A DNA stretch of 64,000 nucleotides from CAVQJU01 sp963754955. Its GTDB lineage: Bacteria > Acidobacteriota > Vicinamibacteria > Vicinamibacterales > CAVVIG01. A program made the translations under genes and the position numbers. The stretch's first letter is position 1; every line of letters starts with the position of its first letter. The notes beneath the pieces were generated by a model. It made no database searches and was not told the origin of the DNA. It worked only from the letters and a program-made list of their open reading frames with translations. The stretch lies in assembly GCA_963754955.1 (NCBI GenBank), contig CAVWHY010000008.1, positions 124,001 through 188,000 of the forward strand, written 5' to 3'. Shown in pieces: positions 17,998-27,553 of the stretch.

Positions 17998-20647
17998 CTA
18001 TCGGTTCAGGCGCTCGGTCCAGTTCAAGACCACGGTGATTGGCGAACCGGAGGGACGAGCTGCGAGCGAAGACACCAGGAACCGTTGACCATCGGCTGTA
18101 ACATCGTAGGGGTATGCCGGGCCCTGAATATAAGTCGGGGGCAGCAGCAGCCCATGAAACAACTCCGTGGACTTCCCAAATGTGAAACTGGAAACCGTTG
18201 TGATGGATAGTGCAACAAGGGCATTGTTCTCGACATAGTACAGCTCGCGGCCGTCCCGCCTCCAGCGAGGGTATGCACCACCAGCCCGAGAGACCTGCCA
18301 GCGGCCTCCCGACGGATCGGGAAACGGTTGTACGACGACCTGAGCCCTTCCGGTTTCGTCCGAGGTGTAGGCGAGCCAACGCCCATCGGGCGACAGCGCC
18401 GCCTGACCGCCGAATGACTGGGCACGATAGGGAAACGGCTTTTCGTCACCTGACACGGGCAGCACCCAGACATCTCCAGGGGGAGATGCAGGCGCACGAT
18501 GTGCCGCCGGCGTCTTTCCAAATAGGATGAAGCGTCCGTCCAGCGACCAGTCGAGCACCCCGTAGCTCATTCCCGGTTCTGGCTGGAGGACCACTCGTTC
18601 GCCGATGGCTCCATCGGCCTGCTTTTCGTACAGGACGTGATGACTCCCCGTTCGCGGTGAATCGAACACGACTCGTGAGCCGTCCGGCGACCATGCGGGC
18701 CAATAGATCCTCGGCCTCGTTGTTTGTGAGTCGGGTCCTGACATTCCGCTCGACGTCGTAGATCCAGATGTCCGCTGCGGCGTCGCCGACTCGCTCGGAG
18801 AAGGCGACGTGCTTCCCGTCGGGTGACAACCTGAGGCTTTGCGATGCGAGAGCGGTCTCAACGGGAACGACGTTCCCGCTACGGTCCATCCATTGCCAGC
18901 GCCAGCTTTCCGTGCTCCCGCTCCCCGTCCGGTACACCAACGTCCCGGTGTCGGAGACAGCGAACGCGGCGCGCCCGTTCACCGTATTGAACAGAACGCT
19001 GTCGGCCAGCAATACCGGCTCGCCTCGAATCTCCAGGCGGTCCTTGTCAAACGGCTGTGCGACGAGCGTGCCTTCCCGCACGAACAGTAGCTCGCCGGGA
19101 GGCGCGTACACCACCATCGACTCGGCCAGCATAAGCCGCTTTGGCTCGTCGGCGTTCAGAGCGGCCACGTAAACCACACGGTCCCGGCCGGTCGCGGCCG
19201 TGATCAAGTAATGAAGACCGTCAGGCAAAAAATATGGCCACGCATAGCTGGCGGGGGCGGGACTCCTGATTGGAGTTGGTGCTCCCCCTGCGGCCGAGGA
19301 ACGATAGAGGCGACCGTTGGAGCTGAAGACGATCACGCCGCTGGAATTCCAGGTGCCTCCGAAGAACGGGATTCCCAGGTCACATAAAGACTGCGGCGGT
19401 CCGCCGGACACTTCGATTCTCTTGAGCTTCGCGCCGGTCGCGGCCACCTGAGGAATCGCTCCAAATCCGATGGAACGGCTATCCGGCGACCAGAACGGCT
19501 GGAGCGCGTATTCCGTTCCAGGTAACGGTCGCGGAGTCGTCGAGTCGGTCGGCCGCACGAACAGCCTGGGGATGCCGTCAGAGCTCGACGCCACGAACGC
19601 CACCTGGCGGCCGTCTGGTGAGACCGACACCTGAAAGGGATTCGCCATCGGCGGCGGCTCGATCGTGAACCGGACTTCCGTTGGACCCTGACGCCGCTGC
19701 GACATCGAAAATACGATCCAGCTTGGAACCGCGACACAGGCGAGCGCGAGCAGCGTAGGTGTCAGCCGTCGAATGCGGCGCGCCCTCAGATCAACGGAGC
19801 TAACCTTCGCCGGCACGCCGCTCTCTGTAACCCACCGCAGCGCGCGCGTCAGGTCAGCGGCGCCCTGCCAGCGCTGGTCCGGGTTCTTCGCCAGGAGCGT
19901 CTTGACGACGTGGGTGAGTACCGGAGGCGCCTGCGGTTGGATGGTGTCAATCGGCGGAGGCTCCGAGTCGAGCACTGCGGCAATCGTTGCCGAGTGGCTC
20001 TCGCCGGGAAACGCCCGCCGGCCCGTGAGCATCTCGTAGAGAACCGCACCGAACGCAAACAGATCGCTGCGTGTGTCCGCATCCCGTCCTTCGAGTTGCT
20101 CCGGCGCCATGTACTGCAGCGTGCCGAGCAGTGTGCCGTCTGTGGTCATCGTCAACGCTGGCCAGCCGGGAGCGACTTTCTTTGCGATCCCGAAGTCGAC
20201 CAGCTTGGCGCCGGCGTTTGTCAGCATCACATTGGCCGGCTTGAGATCGCGGTGGACGATCCCGTGTCGATGCGCCGTATCAAGCGCATCCGCGATCTGA
20301 ACGGCGTACTCCAGCGCCTGGTCGAGCGGGAGGGCGCCCCTGGCGAGGCGCTCGGCCAGGGTCTGCCCTTCCAGGAGCTCCATCACCAGGTAGTCGATCC
20401 CGTCCTGATGGCCAACGTCGTGGAGGGTGCAGATGTGCGGATGGGTCAGGATCGAGATGGCCCGCGCCTCTCGCTCGAACCGCTCGCGGCGTTGCGGATC
20501 GGTCGCGACATTCTCCCGGAGGACTTTGATCGCCACGGTGCGATTCAGTCGTGTGTCACGGGCGCGGTAAATTTCCCCCATCCCTCCGCACCCGAGCAGA
20601 GCGAGGATCTCGTAGGCGCCGAGGCGGGTGCCGGGCGTGAGCGCCAT
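17998..20647 (-). pseudogene. Ser/Thr kinase fused to TolB-like propeller, one frameshift
   Basis: It starts at ATG 20647 (MALTPGTRLGAYEILALLGCG). Kinase residues 1-270 are complete: GCGGMGEIYRA loop, AIKVL lysine, HRDLKPANVML, VDFGIAKK and QYMAPEQ. A single helix near residue 300 (LTPTLLALACVAVPSWIVFS) leads to an extracytoplasmic PD40 propeller with blades such as VSVSPDGRQVAFVASS and RLSPDGKHVAFSE. One frameshift near 18700 separates RTRLTNNEAED from the last blades (AWSPDGSRVVFDSP, ALSPDGRWLAYTSDETGRA), which end at 17998 with VVLNWTERLNR. Apart from this shift the gene is perfect, so decay is recent or a base is wrong. The intact form would be a membrane sensor kinase of about 880 residues. 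Confidence 0.88.
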
Positions 20648-20934
20648 ATAGAAAAATAGTGGTTAGTATACGACCCGGTCCCCGAGCGGCTGTCAAATTC
20701 AACGTCCAAAGCAAGGTAGGGGTTACCAAGAGAAACGGAGGGCGCGATCGCGAGGACACTTGCCCGGCGTGTTGGGCTGTTGTGCGGGGCGTTGACGATT
20801 CCCGGGACGGTCAGTCCTCCGGTGCAAGCGCTAACGTGCCGACTTTACAGGCAGATTAACGAAATTCGGCCGAACGGTCGATCCGTTTTTCAAGACCATC
20901 GCCATCGACCACTCGGCCATCCCAGCAACGCCCT
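20648..20934. other. intergenic, no gene seen
   Basis: Between the kinase start and a family A locus. No frame with family features is seen; the promoter of the kinase gene probably lies here. Confidence 0.4.
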
Positions 20935-21045
20935 TGGGTCATGCTCCGCCAGTTTCCAGCGCGGCTCGATCGGCCAGGAGCCCTGGGATACATGGCCCCC
21001 CGACACGATCTTGCCGCAGGGTGCGCCAGGTTCGGCGCGCTAACG
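20935..21045 (+). repeat. family A pair, diverged
   Basis: The first unit reads GCTCCGCCAGTTTCCAGCGCGG-CTCGATCGG-AGCCCTGGGATACATGG. It is joined by CCCCGACACGATCTTGCCGCAGG to the start of a second unit (GTGCGCCAGGTTCGGCGCG), which is cut short 40 bp before the IS630 relic. Confidence 0.8.
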
Positions 21046-21083
21046 ACGCCGCTCGGTGCGGCGGTTCGCAGGGAGGTCGGGGC

Positions 21084-21476
21084 TAGTGGACCGTACTCAC
21101 TGAAGTACTACTAATGCGATGCGCCGGATTGCGATAGCTCCAGCGGACCGGTTTCGCTGTCTTGTTGTAGTGCCGGATGTAGCGACGAATCTTGAGGTCA
21201 GGCGACGGATGTGAAAATGCCCCGGGCGAGGAGCTGGCGTTCGATTTTCGCAAACCAGAGTTCGACTTGATTGAAAGCACGGCACCGTCGCTTCGATGGT
21301 CGAGTACGAGGCGCCATCGGCCAGCATCAGAATCACCCGCGCGCGACGCCCGTCCTCGGCGCGAATCTTGAGACTTCGGAGACGACGTTCCAATTCGGCT
21401 CGTTCATCAGTCGTCAGCGTCAGCGCCACATGGCGCGACAGCGTACCAGTACTACTTCATTGAGTACAAGCCACTA
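21084..21476 (-). mobile_element. IS630-family relic, internally deleted, both ends kept
   Basis: A 393 bp element lies between TA dinucleotides. Its left end TAGTGGACCGTACTCA and the inverse of its right end TAGTGGCTTGTACTCA form imperfect terminal inverted repeats, as expected for IS630/Tc1-like elements, which duplicate TA. Minus-strand coding remnants are the N-terminal helix-turn-helix start (ERAELERRLRSLKIRAEDGR) and the C-terminal end (IRRYIRHYNKTAKPVRW). The catalytic middle is deleted, leaving a MITE-like piece that could only move in trans. It cuts the 3' end of the exported-protein pseudogene on its right. Confidence 0.82.
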
Positions 21477-21479
21477 ATG

Positions 21480-21932
21480 TCGAGACTATTGGACAGACCT
21501 GCTGTCGGTCGCGGAGGACCACCACCGTCGTGATGTCCCGCGCGTCAATGCGCTTCGGCTCGACAATGATGCCTACGCCGGCGAGCGTGCCGATGTTGGC
21601 GGGCACTGGCTCCAGGTTTCGCAGATGTTCAGCGATCCGGTGCGGAGCGTCGTCATGGGTGTGACCAGGGCCACGAGCAGACTGCTGGTCTGGTGGAGCG
21701 CAAATGGTGTGGTCGGGCCAAACGTCGGTTCCATCTGCTGGTTGAACGCCCGAAGGGCGTCGGCTGGGGTAGCTGATGCCTTCGCGGCTTCTGCGAAGCC
21801 CAGCGCCTGTTTGATGGTCGCTGGCGTGACCTGTTGAGCCGACAACGATAGTACGAAAGTGGCTGCAAATGTGCTCACGCTGGCGACTAGGAACAGACGT
21901 TTGATCAAAGTCCTCTCAGTTCGTCGCAGCAT
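21480..21932 (-). pseudogene. exported protein of unknown function, frameshifted and cut by the IS630 relic
   Basis: From ATG 21932 the frame gives a signal peptide (LFLVASVSTFAATFVLSLSA) and then QQVTPATIKQALGFAEAAKA. Near 21640 the frame changes. The alternative frame continues with plausible protein (RIAEHLRNLEPVPANIG, GVGIIVEPKRIDARDI, VVVLRDRQQVCP) right up to the IS630 boundary at 21476, where it stops abruptly. The gene has thus lost both its frame and its end. The family was not recognised. Confidence 0.55.
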
Positions 21933-22424
21933 ACCGCAGCGTCAGGTCGGGCCCGTGTAGTATTTACTTATTTCTGCCTAATTGCGCGGCCACCACTACT
22001 GCGTTGTGCCAAACACGACATTCGGCGACGCCAGACGGCCCTCGGTGCGCAAAGTGCGGTGACCCATTGACCTTCTCGCGCCATCACTTAACCGGGCCGT
22101 TGTCGGCATCATCAGGCGACTTGAACCTGCACCCTTTGGTAAGTGAGCCAATTTTCTGGTAGTCCAAGCTGCGACGGCTCCTGCGTAACGCTGTCCCGCA
22201 GCTGTCTCTTCCCTCGCAGCAACCGTGAGGGCTTTTTGCGGAGCACACGGCCGAGAAATTGGTTGCGGTTTGCTCTTGCGGGATCACAGCTCGAAACACC
22301 ACAGCCTAGGAGCGCACGATGTCGATCCGGTGTGGCGTATGGATGGGTTGCTCCCGCGGCTGCCAAAGGTCCATTGTGGTTGCTGGCTGGCAAGAGGTCG
22401 CCTCTGTTACGATGTCGAACGCAT
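21933..22424. other. intergenic, weak terminator-like hairpin
   Basis: No convincing gene. At 22211-22237 there is a CCCTC...GAGGG stem followed by CTTTTT, which could act as a weak intrinsic terminator for plus-strand transcription, although no gene ends just before it. The frame open from 22143 joins the methyltransferase but lacks coding character before 22425. Confidence 0.35.
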
Positions 22425-23141
22425 ATGGTGCGCGCCAGCTTCACGTCGGTAAACATCGAGGATCTCGTTGAACAGATCGCACGCTTGCCAAGCGATTGGC
22501 ATGGCGTTGGAACGATGGGGGAAAATGTGCTGCAATCAATCGCGGCGCACGCGCGAGCGTTGAACATCCAGCACTCTGTCGAAACAGGTTCCGGAAAAAC
22601 CACGCTGCTCTTCTCGCATTTGTCACCGGATCATAGGGTGTTTGCGATGAATTACGGAGACTCCATCACTCAGGTACGAAAGAGCTCCTTGTTCAACGCT
22701 GCGAGCACCACCTTCGTCGAAGGCCCCACCCAGCGCACGCTGGCCCGTTACGATTTTGCTCATCGTCATCAATTAGTGCTGATTGACGGCCCACACGGCT
22801 ACCCTTTTCCTGATGCTGAGTACTGTTCGTTGTACCCGACCATCGACGTCGGAGGCCTCCTCATTGTTGACGACATTTTGATTCCTTCGGTTGGGCGGAT
22901 GTTCGAGATCATTCGGGCGGAGGATATGTTCGAGCTTCTCGAAATCGTGAATGGCAACACCGCCTTCTTCAGGCGCACGAATGCCCGTTTGATCGATCCC
23001 GAGGGTGACGACTGGTGGTTGCAGGGGTACAACCGATCGTATTACCAACAGGTGACGTCGCCTCGACACCCATCCCCAGCGCAGCGGCTCCAATCGAGAT
23101 TTGCCAGTCTGGTCAAGCGACGGATGACCAAGAAGAAATAG
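22425..23141 (+). CDS. class I SAM-dependent methyltransferase (Methyltransf_24-like)
   Basis: 239 codons from ATG 22425; the frame extends upstream to 22143 but without protein-like character. SVETGSGKTTLLF near residue 48 corresponds to the glycine-rich SAM loop. VLIDGPHGYPFPDAEY near residue 122 and GGLLIVDDI near residue 146 match the DG-H and post-II strand of Methyltransf_24-like enzymes, which often modify sugars or other small molecules. The C-terminus is basic (VKRRMTKKK). It is soluble. It is followed by a convergent GT2 gene, so a role in surface polysaccharide or glycan synthesis is possible but inferred. Confidence 0.78.
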   Translation: MVRASFTSVNIEDLVEQIARLPSDWHGVGTMGENVLQSIAAHARALNIQHSVETGSGKTTLLFSHLSPDHRVFAMNYGDSITQVRKSSLFNAASTTFVEGPTQRTLARYDFAHRHQLVLIDGPHGYPFPDAEYCSLYPTIDVGGLLIVDDILIPSVGRMFEIIRAEDMFELLEIVNGNTAFFRRTNARLIDPEGDDWWLQGYNRSYYQQVTSPRHPSPAQRLQSRFASLVKRRMTKKK

Positions 23142-23145
23142 ACCG

Positions 23146-23196
23146 TGCACTCAAGGCCCAGCATAGCAGCCCCCTGGGGATACCGGTCTCTCCCGG
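23146..23196 (+). repeat. family A repeat, partial
   Basis: Only the second half is kept: CAGCCCCCTGGGGATACCGGTCTC. It begins a few bases after the methyltransferase stop codon, in plus orientation. Confidence 0.65.
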
Positions 23197-23371
23197 CCAG
23201 GCTTCACCGCCCGAGCGGCAATAATCACTGGGTAGCCAGCATCGCGTCGGTCGAGTGTGTTCGACGGCTGCCCCACGCTGTCCCCCTCGCGTCAGTCGGG
23301 ATTTCCTCCAGGGCCAACCCGTGCAAGAAGGCGACTGCAGGCGGCGAACAACCTTGTCGGGCAGGATTATC
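23197..23371. other. intergenic, no gene seen
   Basis: Short spacer between the convergent methyltransferase and glycosyltransferase genes; nothing recognisable. Confidence 0.4.
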
Positions 23372-24334
23372 TTAGCCGCACGAGCAGCCAAGAGCTTGGC
23401 TCTCCTGGCCATCGAACCAGCCAGTCTTCTTGCCGGCAAAAGCGGGGGCGAATCGCAGCAACGCGCTCGAAGCCTTGATCGCGCGCCAGGGATGGACCTG
23501 CCGAAGCGACTGCCGGATCCCTTGGAGCAGTTCAAAGCCATAGCACTGCTTCCAGAAGCGCGTCCCCAGGTTGTACGCCGCAGTACAGCGAGCGTCAGCT
23601 TTGACATATGGCCATTGCTTCCGCAGGACGCGCAATGCCGTCTTCAGCATCAACGCATGGTTGCCAGATTTGTTGGCGTGGTGCATGCGGTATTCCGCCA
23701 CGACTGCGCCGTGGCAACAGACTGGATGGTTGCGAACGATACGCAGGTAGATGTCGAAGTCCTCGCAAAACCGCAGCGAAGCGTCGAAACCGTTGACTCG
23801 TTCCAGAACCTCGCGGCGAAACATGACGGTCGCGGGCATTGAGATGTAGCTTCGCTTCAGCGTCTCGACGTAGTGATCTTTGCTGATGTGAGGGATGACG
23901 GGATCGCCCAGCACCGAGCCATCAGGGCCAATACGGCGAAATCCGCCCGACACAAACGCGCACTCGGGATGCGCACTGAAGGAGGCCAACCCCGATTCCA
24001 ACGCACCTGGCAACAATCTGTCGTCAGCATCGAGAAACACCAAATAGGGGCTTCGGCTTTCTCTGATCCCGGCGTTGCGCGCGGCAGCGAGGCCCTGATG
24101 GTCCTGGCGCACATAGCGTACGCGTGAATAGTGAGCCGCGACCTCTCGAGTGTTGTCGGAAGAACCATCGTCGACCACGACGATTTCGACCTGCGGGTGG
24201 GTCTGCTCGAGTACGCTTGCGATGGCATCAGCGAGAAAGTTCGCGTAGTTGTAGCATGGGATGATCACGGCGACGGACGTCCCCGTGCGTGTCGCGCGCG
24301 ATTCGGGCGCGCTCTGAGGTTGCTGCGCGTTCAT
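23372..24334 (-). CDS. family 2 glycosyltransferase
   Basis: 320 codons, intact. SVAVIIPCYNYANFLADAI near residue 20 is the GT-A nucleotide-binding start. VVDDGSSDNT near residue 53 and VFLDADDRL near residue 98 (the DxD-type metal site) are classic GT2 motifs. FCEDFDIYLRI near residue 188 supplies the ED acid/base region. There is no membrane segment, so it is likely a soluble or peripheral enzyme adding a sugar to a surface glycan or lipid carrier. Its start overlaps by 4 bp the end of a HEAT-like fragment on the same strand, which may have been co-transcribed with it. Confidence 0.93.
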   Translation of the reverse strand: MNAQQPQSAPESRATRTGTSVAVIIPCYNYANFLADAIASVLEQTHPQVEIVVVDDGSSDNTREVAAHYSRVRYVRQDHQGLAAARNAGIRESRSPYLVFLDADDRLLPGALESGLASFSAHPECAFVSGGFRRIGPDGSVLGDPVIPHISKDHYVETLKRSYISMPATVMFRREVLERVNGFDASLRFCEDFDIYLRIVRNHPVCCHGAVVAEYRMHHANKSGNHALMLKTALRVLRKQWPYVKADARCTAAYNLGTRFWKQCYGFELLQGIRQSLRQVHPWRAIKASSALLRFAPAFAGKKTGWFDGQESQALGCSCG

Positions 24335-24605
24335 GATAGAAGTGGTCCCCCTCTTGCTAGTCGAAGGTCTCCGAGCGCATCAGGTCCAAGCATGTACATG
24401 ATTCCGTTGTACGCAAGCGCACGCGCCTGACCGTCTTCTGCCGCCACGCGCCGAAGCACAGGCAGATATACGCGATCTCCTGAGCCACTCAGCGCCATCG
24501 CTGCCCAGGCGCGCTCATCGCCGGTGGTGGACGTCGTGAGAATCTTCGCGAAAAACGGCGCCGCACGTTGGAGTGGCCAGGTCACCACCGTATTGGGCCC
24601 GTAAC
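24331..24605 (-). pseudogene. HEAT-like repeat protein fragment
   Basis: The frame ends at 24331 and contains TTGDERAWAAMALSGSGD, VYLPVLRRVAAEDGQARALA and YNGIMYMLG, two helical pairs of HEAT/PBS-lyase-like character. Upstream the same frame runs straight through the family A unit at 24598-24676 to 24711, giving repeat-encoded, non-HEAT sequence. This looks like the 3' end of a larger gene truncated at the repeat. Its stop overlaps the start of the glycosyltransferase gene. Confidence 0.55.
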
Positions 24606-24676
24606 GCGCATGCTTGACGGGTGCGCCAGTTCCGGCGCGGATCGATCGGTCAGCCCCCTCGTATACCGGTGCTCCG
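24598..24676 (+). repeat. family A repeat, single well-kept unit
   Basis: It shows both apparent borders: GTAACGCGCATGCTTGACGG before GTGCGCCAGTTCCGGCGCGG, and ATACCGGTGCTC at the end. The CGATCGGTCAGCCCCC core lies between. It coincides with the break point of the HEAT-like gene. Confidence 0.9.
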
Positions 24677-24742
24677 GTCAATGTTTCCAAGCAGAACGAT
24701 ATGGTAGGCACAACAGGTCTACTTGACTAGAAGCCTTCGACA

Positions 24743-25549
24743 GTGCGGCTGCGTTACAGTTCTGACGCCCGCAGCGACAGAATAGTTACGGAATTCGCTC
24801 TCGATGCCGCGTTCCTCGAACACAACCGGCTGGCACGGTTGCTGCTCAATGGCTCCGTCGCCATGCCGTTCCGCCCGCAAGTCATCGTTGCGACGCCGAA
24901 CGCGGATGAGGGCAAGGCGCTGTCGGCGTGGCTCGATGCCGAGGCTTTCGAGCCGTTGTCGAAGCCGACGGCGGGGAGCGCGAGCGACGCCGTCGCGTCG
25001 CAGCCGTTTGATCTGGCAGTCGTGGATGCGAGTTTCGTGCGGGACCGCGGCCTGCGCGCGTTCAGGCTCGCGCGCTTTCGCGAGACGCCGGTGATCGTTC
25101 TCGGCGATGCCGCCCACAGCAGCGCCTGCGCGTCACTGGGGACGCAGATCATGTTTCTCGAGCGGCCGCTCGAACGCGTGACCTTCATCTGCACCGTGAC
25201 GATGGCGCTGATGGAGGCGCGCGCGGACCGGCGCTCGCCGCGACGCGCGGTCCGGCGTTTTGAAGCCAGCGTCAACGGCGTGAAGTCCTACATCATCGAT
25301 GTCAGCCGTGAAGGCGTTCGCCTTGAGCTGCCGCGCGACCGCCGCATGGTCACACCGCAGTTCGCGCTGCGCATCCCCCTGATCGGCGTAGGCGTGTCGG
25401 TCCAGCGCGTGTGGGTGCGGGTTCCGCGTGCGGACGAGAACGTCGGCGTGATGTGGTGCGGGGGGCAGTTGGCCAAGAACACCGTGCTGGCCGACCAGGC
25501 CTGGCAGCGGTTCATCAACACTGTTGCTTCCGTGGCGCCGCACGTCTAG
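24743..25549 (+). CDS. receiver-like plus PilZ-type protein, possible c-di-GMP effector
   Basis: The frame is open from 24743 (GTG or ATG choices); ATG 24863 (MPFRPQVIVATPNADEGKAL) fits better as a domain start. The first ~110 residues from there resemble a degenerate response-regulator fold (VIVATPNADEG, FDLAVVDASF, ETPVIVLGD), with the phosphoacceptor environment not clearly kept. The C-terminal ~110 residues look like a PilZ domain: RRSPRRAVRRFEA (RxxxR-type), then IIDVSREGVRLELP and WVRVPRADENVGVMWCG. It is cytoplasmic. PilZ domains bind c-di-GMP, and GGDEF and HD-GYP genes occur elsewhere in the window, but no operon links them. Confidence 0.65.
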   Translation: MRLRYSSDARSDRIVTEFALDAAFLEHNRLARLLLNGSVAMPFRPQVIVATPNADEGKALSAWLDAEAFEPLSKPTAGSASDAVASQPFDLAVVDASFVRDRGLRAFRLARFRETPVIVLGDAAHSSACASLGTQIMFLERPLERVTFICTVTMALMEARADRRSPRRAVRRFEASVNGVKSYIIDVSREGVRLELPRDRRMVTPQFALRIPLIGVGVSVQRVWVRVPRADENVGVMWCGGQLAKNTVLADQAWQRFINTVASVAPHV

Positions 25550-25669
25550 TCTACCCACCAGCGCCGGAGACATGGCCCGGCAGCCTATCAAACACCGGGC
25601 GCAACGCCCCGGGTTCGATAACGCTCAATCAGACAGAGACTTCCGAGACATCGATCGAGTTAATGGACA

Positions 25670-25746
25670 GTACGCGCTTGCTTGACGGTGCGCCAGTTGC
25701 CGGCGCGGAATCGATCGCGAAGCCCCCCTCGGATAACCGGTGCTCC
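25670..25746 (+). repeat. family A repeat, single unit
   Basis: TACGCGCTTGCTTGACG-GTGCGCCAG-TTGC-CGGCGCGG-AATCGATCGCGAAG-CCCCCCTCGG-ATAACCGGTGCTC: a full unit with both borders, in plus orientation. Confidence 0.9.
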
Positions 25747-25762
25747 ACAGAAGGCGAGGCCA

Positions 25763-26071
25763 CTACATTCGGAGCAACACAGCGACGAGCAGAATGACGC
25801 CCAGGATCCCGATCAAGCCAGCCACGATCGTGGCAAGCGAGTAAGGGATGAGCGCGCCGTAATCGGCACGCAACGCGCGCATGCTGCGCCGGTGCCCGAT
25901 CGTGGCGAGGATCATTGCCGTAATGCCGATTCCAATCATGACCAGGGCGAACTCGCGTGGCCCTATTGCGCCGCGCGTGGGTGCCCCCTGCGATTCACGC
26001 AGGTACTCAAAGAACTTGTAGATGGTGAACCCGGTACGGTTCAAACCCGGGTGTTTCGCCAGCGTTGCCAC
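25763..26071 (-). CDS. DUF202-like (YidH) small membrane protein, N-terminally short
   Basis: 102 codons. NRTGFTIYKFFEYLRESQG and IGPREFALVMIGIGITAMILA followed by a second hydrophobic helix (LIGILGVILLVAVLLRM) resemble the middle and end of DUF202/YidH proteins. The usual first part with the RTxLAW motif is missing. The sequence upstream of the start lies between this gene and the IS3-like element, so the gene was probably shortened at its 5' end. Function unknown; inner-membrane protein by its helices. Confidence 0.5.
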   Translation of the reverse strand: MATLAKHPGLNRTGFTIYKFFEYLRESQGAPTRGAIGPREFALVMIGIGITAMILATIGHRRSMRALRADYGALIPYSLATIVAGLIGILGVILLVAVLLRM

Positions 26072-26225
26072 GATGTGCTACGACGTGCAACACATGGCCG
26101 CTACGATCGTTGTCGAGCGCGCGCCGTAAAGCATCACGTCTGCGGATCGCGTCGTCACGCTTCTGTTGCGTTCTCTGAACAACTCGTTCTGGCCACAGAG
26201 CTGCCACTCAGACGCGGCTAATTCC

Positions 26226-26549
26226 ATGTTCATCCACGATCGCCAACTCGCGGGTCCGCATGATGGCGCCGTTTTGAGCGCAGGCCTGCTGTATCGCGCC
26301 CATCTGAAGGCGGCAGCGGGGTTCCTGCGGGAAGCCAAGGCAGGCGTCCCGGTCAAGGAGCTCTGTCGGAAGCACGGCTTCTCCGACGGCAGCTACTACC
26401 TCTGGCGGAGCAAGTTCGGCGGCATGAGCGTGTCGGACGCGAAGCGGCTGAAGGAGCTCGAGTCGGAGAATGGCCGGCTGAAACGGCTGCTGGCCGACTC
26501 GCTGTTGGAAAACGAGGTCACCCGCGAGGTCCTGCGAAAACAATGGTGA
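26226..26549 (+). pseudogene. IS3-family transposase OrfA, N-terminus altered
   Basis: The end of the 107-codon frame is a normal OrfA: AGFLREAKAGVPVKELCRKHG, YYLWRSKFGGMSVSDAKRLKE, NGRLKRLLADSLLENEVTREV. This gives a helix-turn-helix then a leucine zipper. The first ~55 residues do not match, because the usual MKxxRFTEEQI start is absent; the element appears truncated near 26300. It overlaps OrfB by 7 bp, where a programmed -1 frameshift would normally fuse the two. Confidence 0.8.
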
Positions 26550-27424
26550 CCGCACCAGTCCGGCGCGAGGTGGTGCGGGCGATGGTCACGCGCGGGTTGA
26601 GCGAGCGGCGGGCGTTGACCGTCGTGCGCATGAGCGCGTCGTCCCTGCGCTACGTCCCGACGCCGGATCAGAATGCGTCGCTGCGGGCCCGCATCGAGGC
26701 GCTGGCGCACCGACACCGGGGGTACGGCGCCGGCATGATTTATCTGAAGCTGCGCCAGGCCGGCGTGGTCGCCAATCACAAGCGCGTCGATCGCCTCTAC
26801 GCCGAGGCCCGGCTCCAGGTGAAACGACGCCGCCGGAAGAAAGTGCCGCACGGCGACCGCCAGCCGCTCGTGCGGCCGTCGCAGCCGAATGCGGTGTGGT
26901 CGGCGGACTTCGTGTGCGATCGCACCGCCGAAGGGCGCGTGCTGAAGTGCCTGACGATCGTCGATGATGCCACCACCGAGGCCATCGTCACCGTGCCGGC
27001 ACGAGCGCTCGGTGGGTTGGCGGTCGCGCGGATTCTCGATCGGCTGGCGATCGAGCGCGGCCTGCCGACGGCGTTGCGGACGGACAACGGGCCCGAGTTC
27101 TGCAGCCGCGCCATGCTGACGTGGGCGTACGACCGCGGGTCACGTTGCGTCTATCGAGCCCGGCAAGCCCAATCAGAACGCGTACATCGAATCGTTCAAC
27201 GGACGATTTCGCGGCGAGTGGCTCAACGAACACTGGTTCACGAGCGTGCCGCATGCGCAGACCATCATCGAAACGTGGCGACGTGAGTACAACGACGAAC
27301 GACCGAAGAAGGCGCTGGGCGGGCTGACGCCCGCCGCGTACGCCCGGCAGTTGACGGCAGGAACGAAGACGGCGAAAGTAACCGCCGGACTCTAATCGGA
27401 TCCGCTACTCAAAGCGGGGGACGT
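26300..27424 (+). mobile_element. IS3-family insertion sequence, truncated left end
   Basis: OrfA and OrfB in the normal overlapping arrangement. The right end is placed at about 27424 by the AAGCGGGGGAC block 30 bp after the OrfB stop; no matching left terminal repeat is visible, in line with left truncation. Inactive because of the lost left end and the breaks in OrfB. Confidence 0.75.
26543..27395 (+). pseudogene. IS3-family transposase OrfB, two small deletions
   Basis: It shows HRGYGAGMIYLKLRQAG near the start, then the rve-type DDE core: WSADFVCD (first Asp), LRTDNGPEF (second Asp) and, in another frame, NAYIESFNGRFRGEWL (Glu). The frame breaks within about 25 bp near 27140-27160, where two missing single bases (GG-GTCACG and CGTCT-ATCGAG compared with the expected codons) shift it twice. 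The C-terminus YNDERPKKALGGLTPAAYA ends at 27395. Confidence 0.82.
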
Positions 27425-27553
27425 CGCAGCGGCGGCGATGGGTGGATGGGGTAAGCAGGCCACATCCTACCCCCTGTACCTAAATTGCGGAACTCCAGAC
27501 ATGAACGAAATAAATATTGCGGGCCGCAGTGATGGATAGTGAGGACGACGTCG

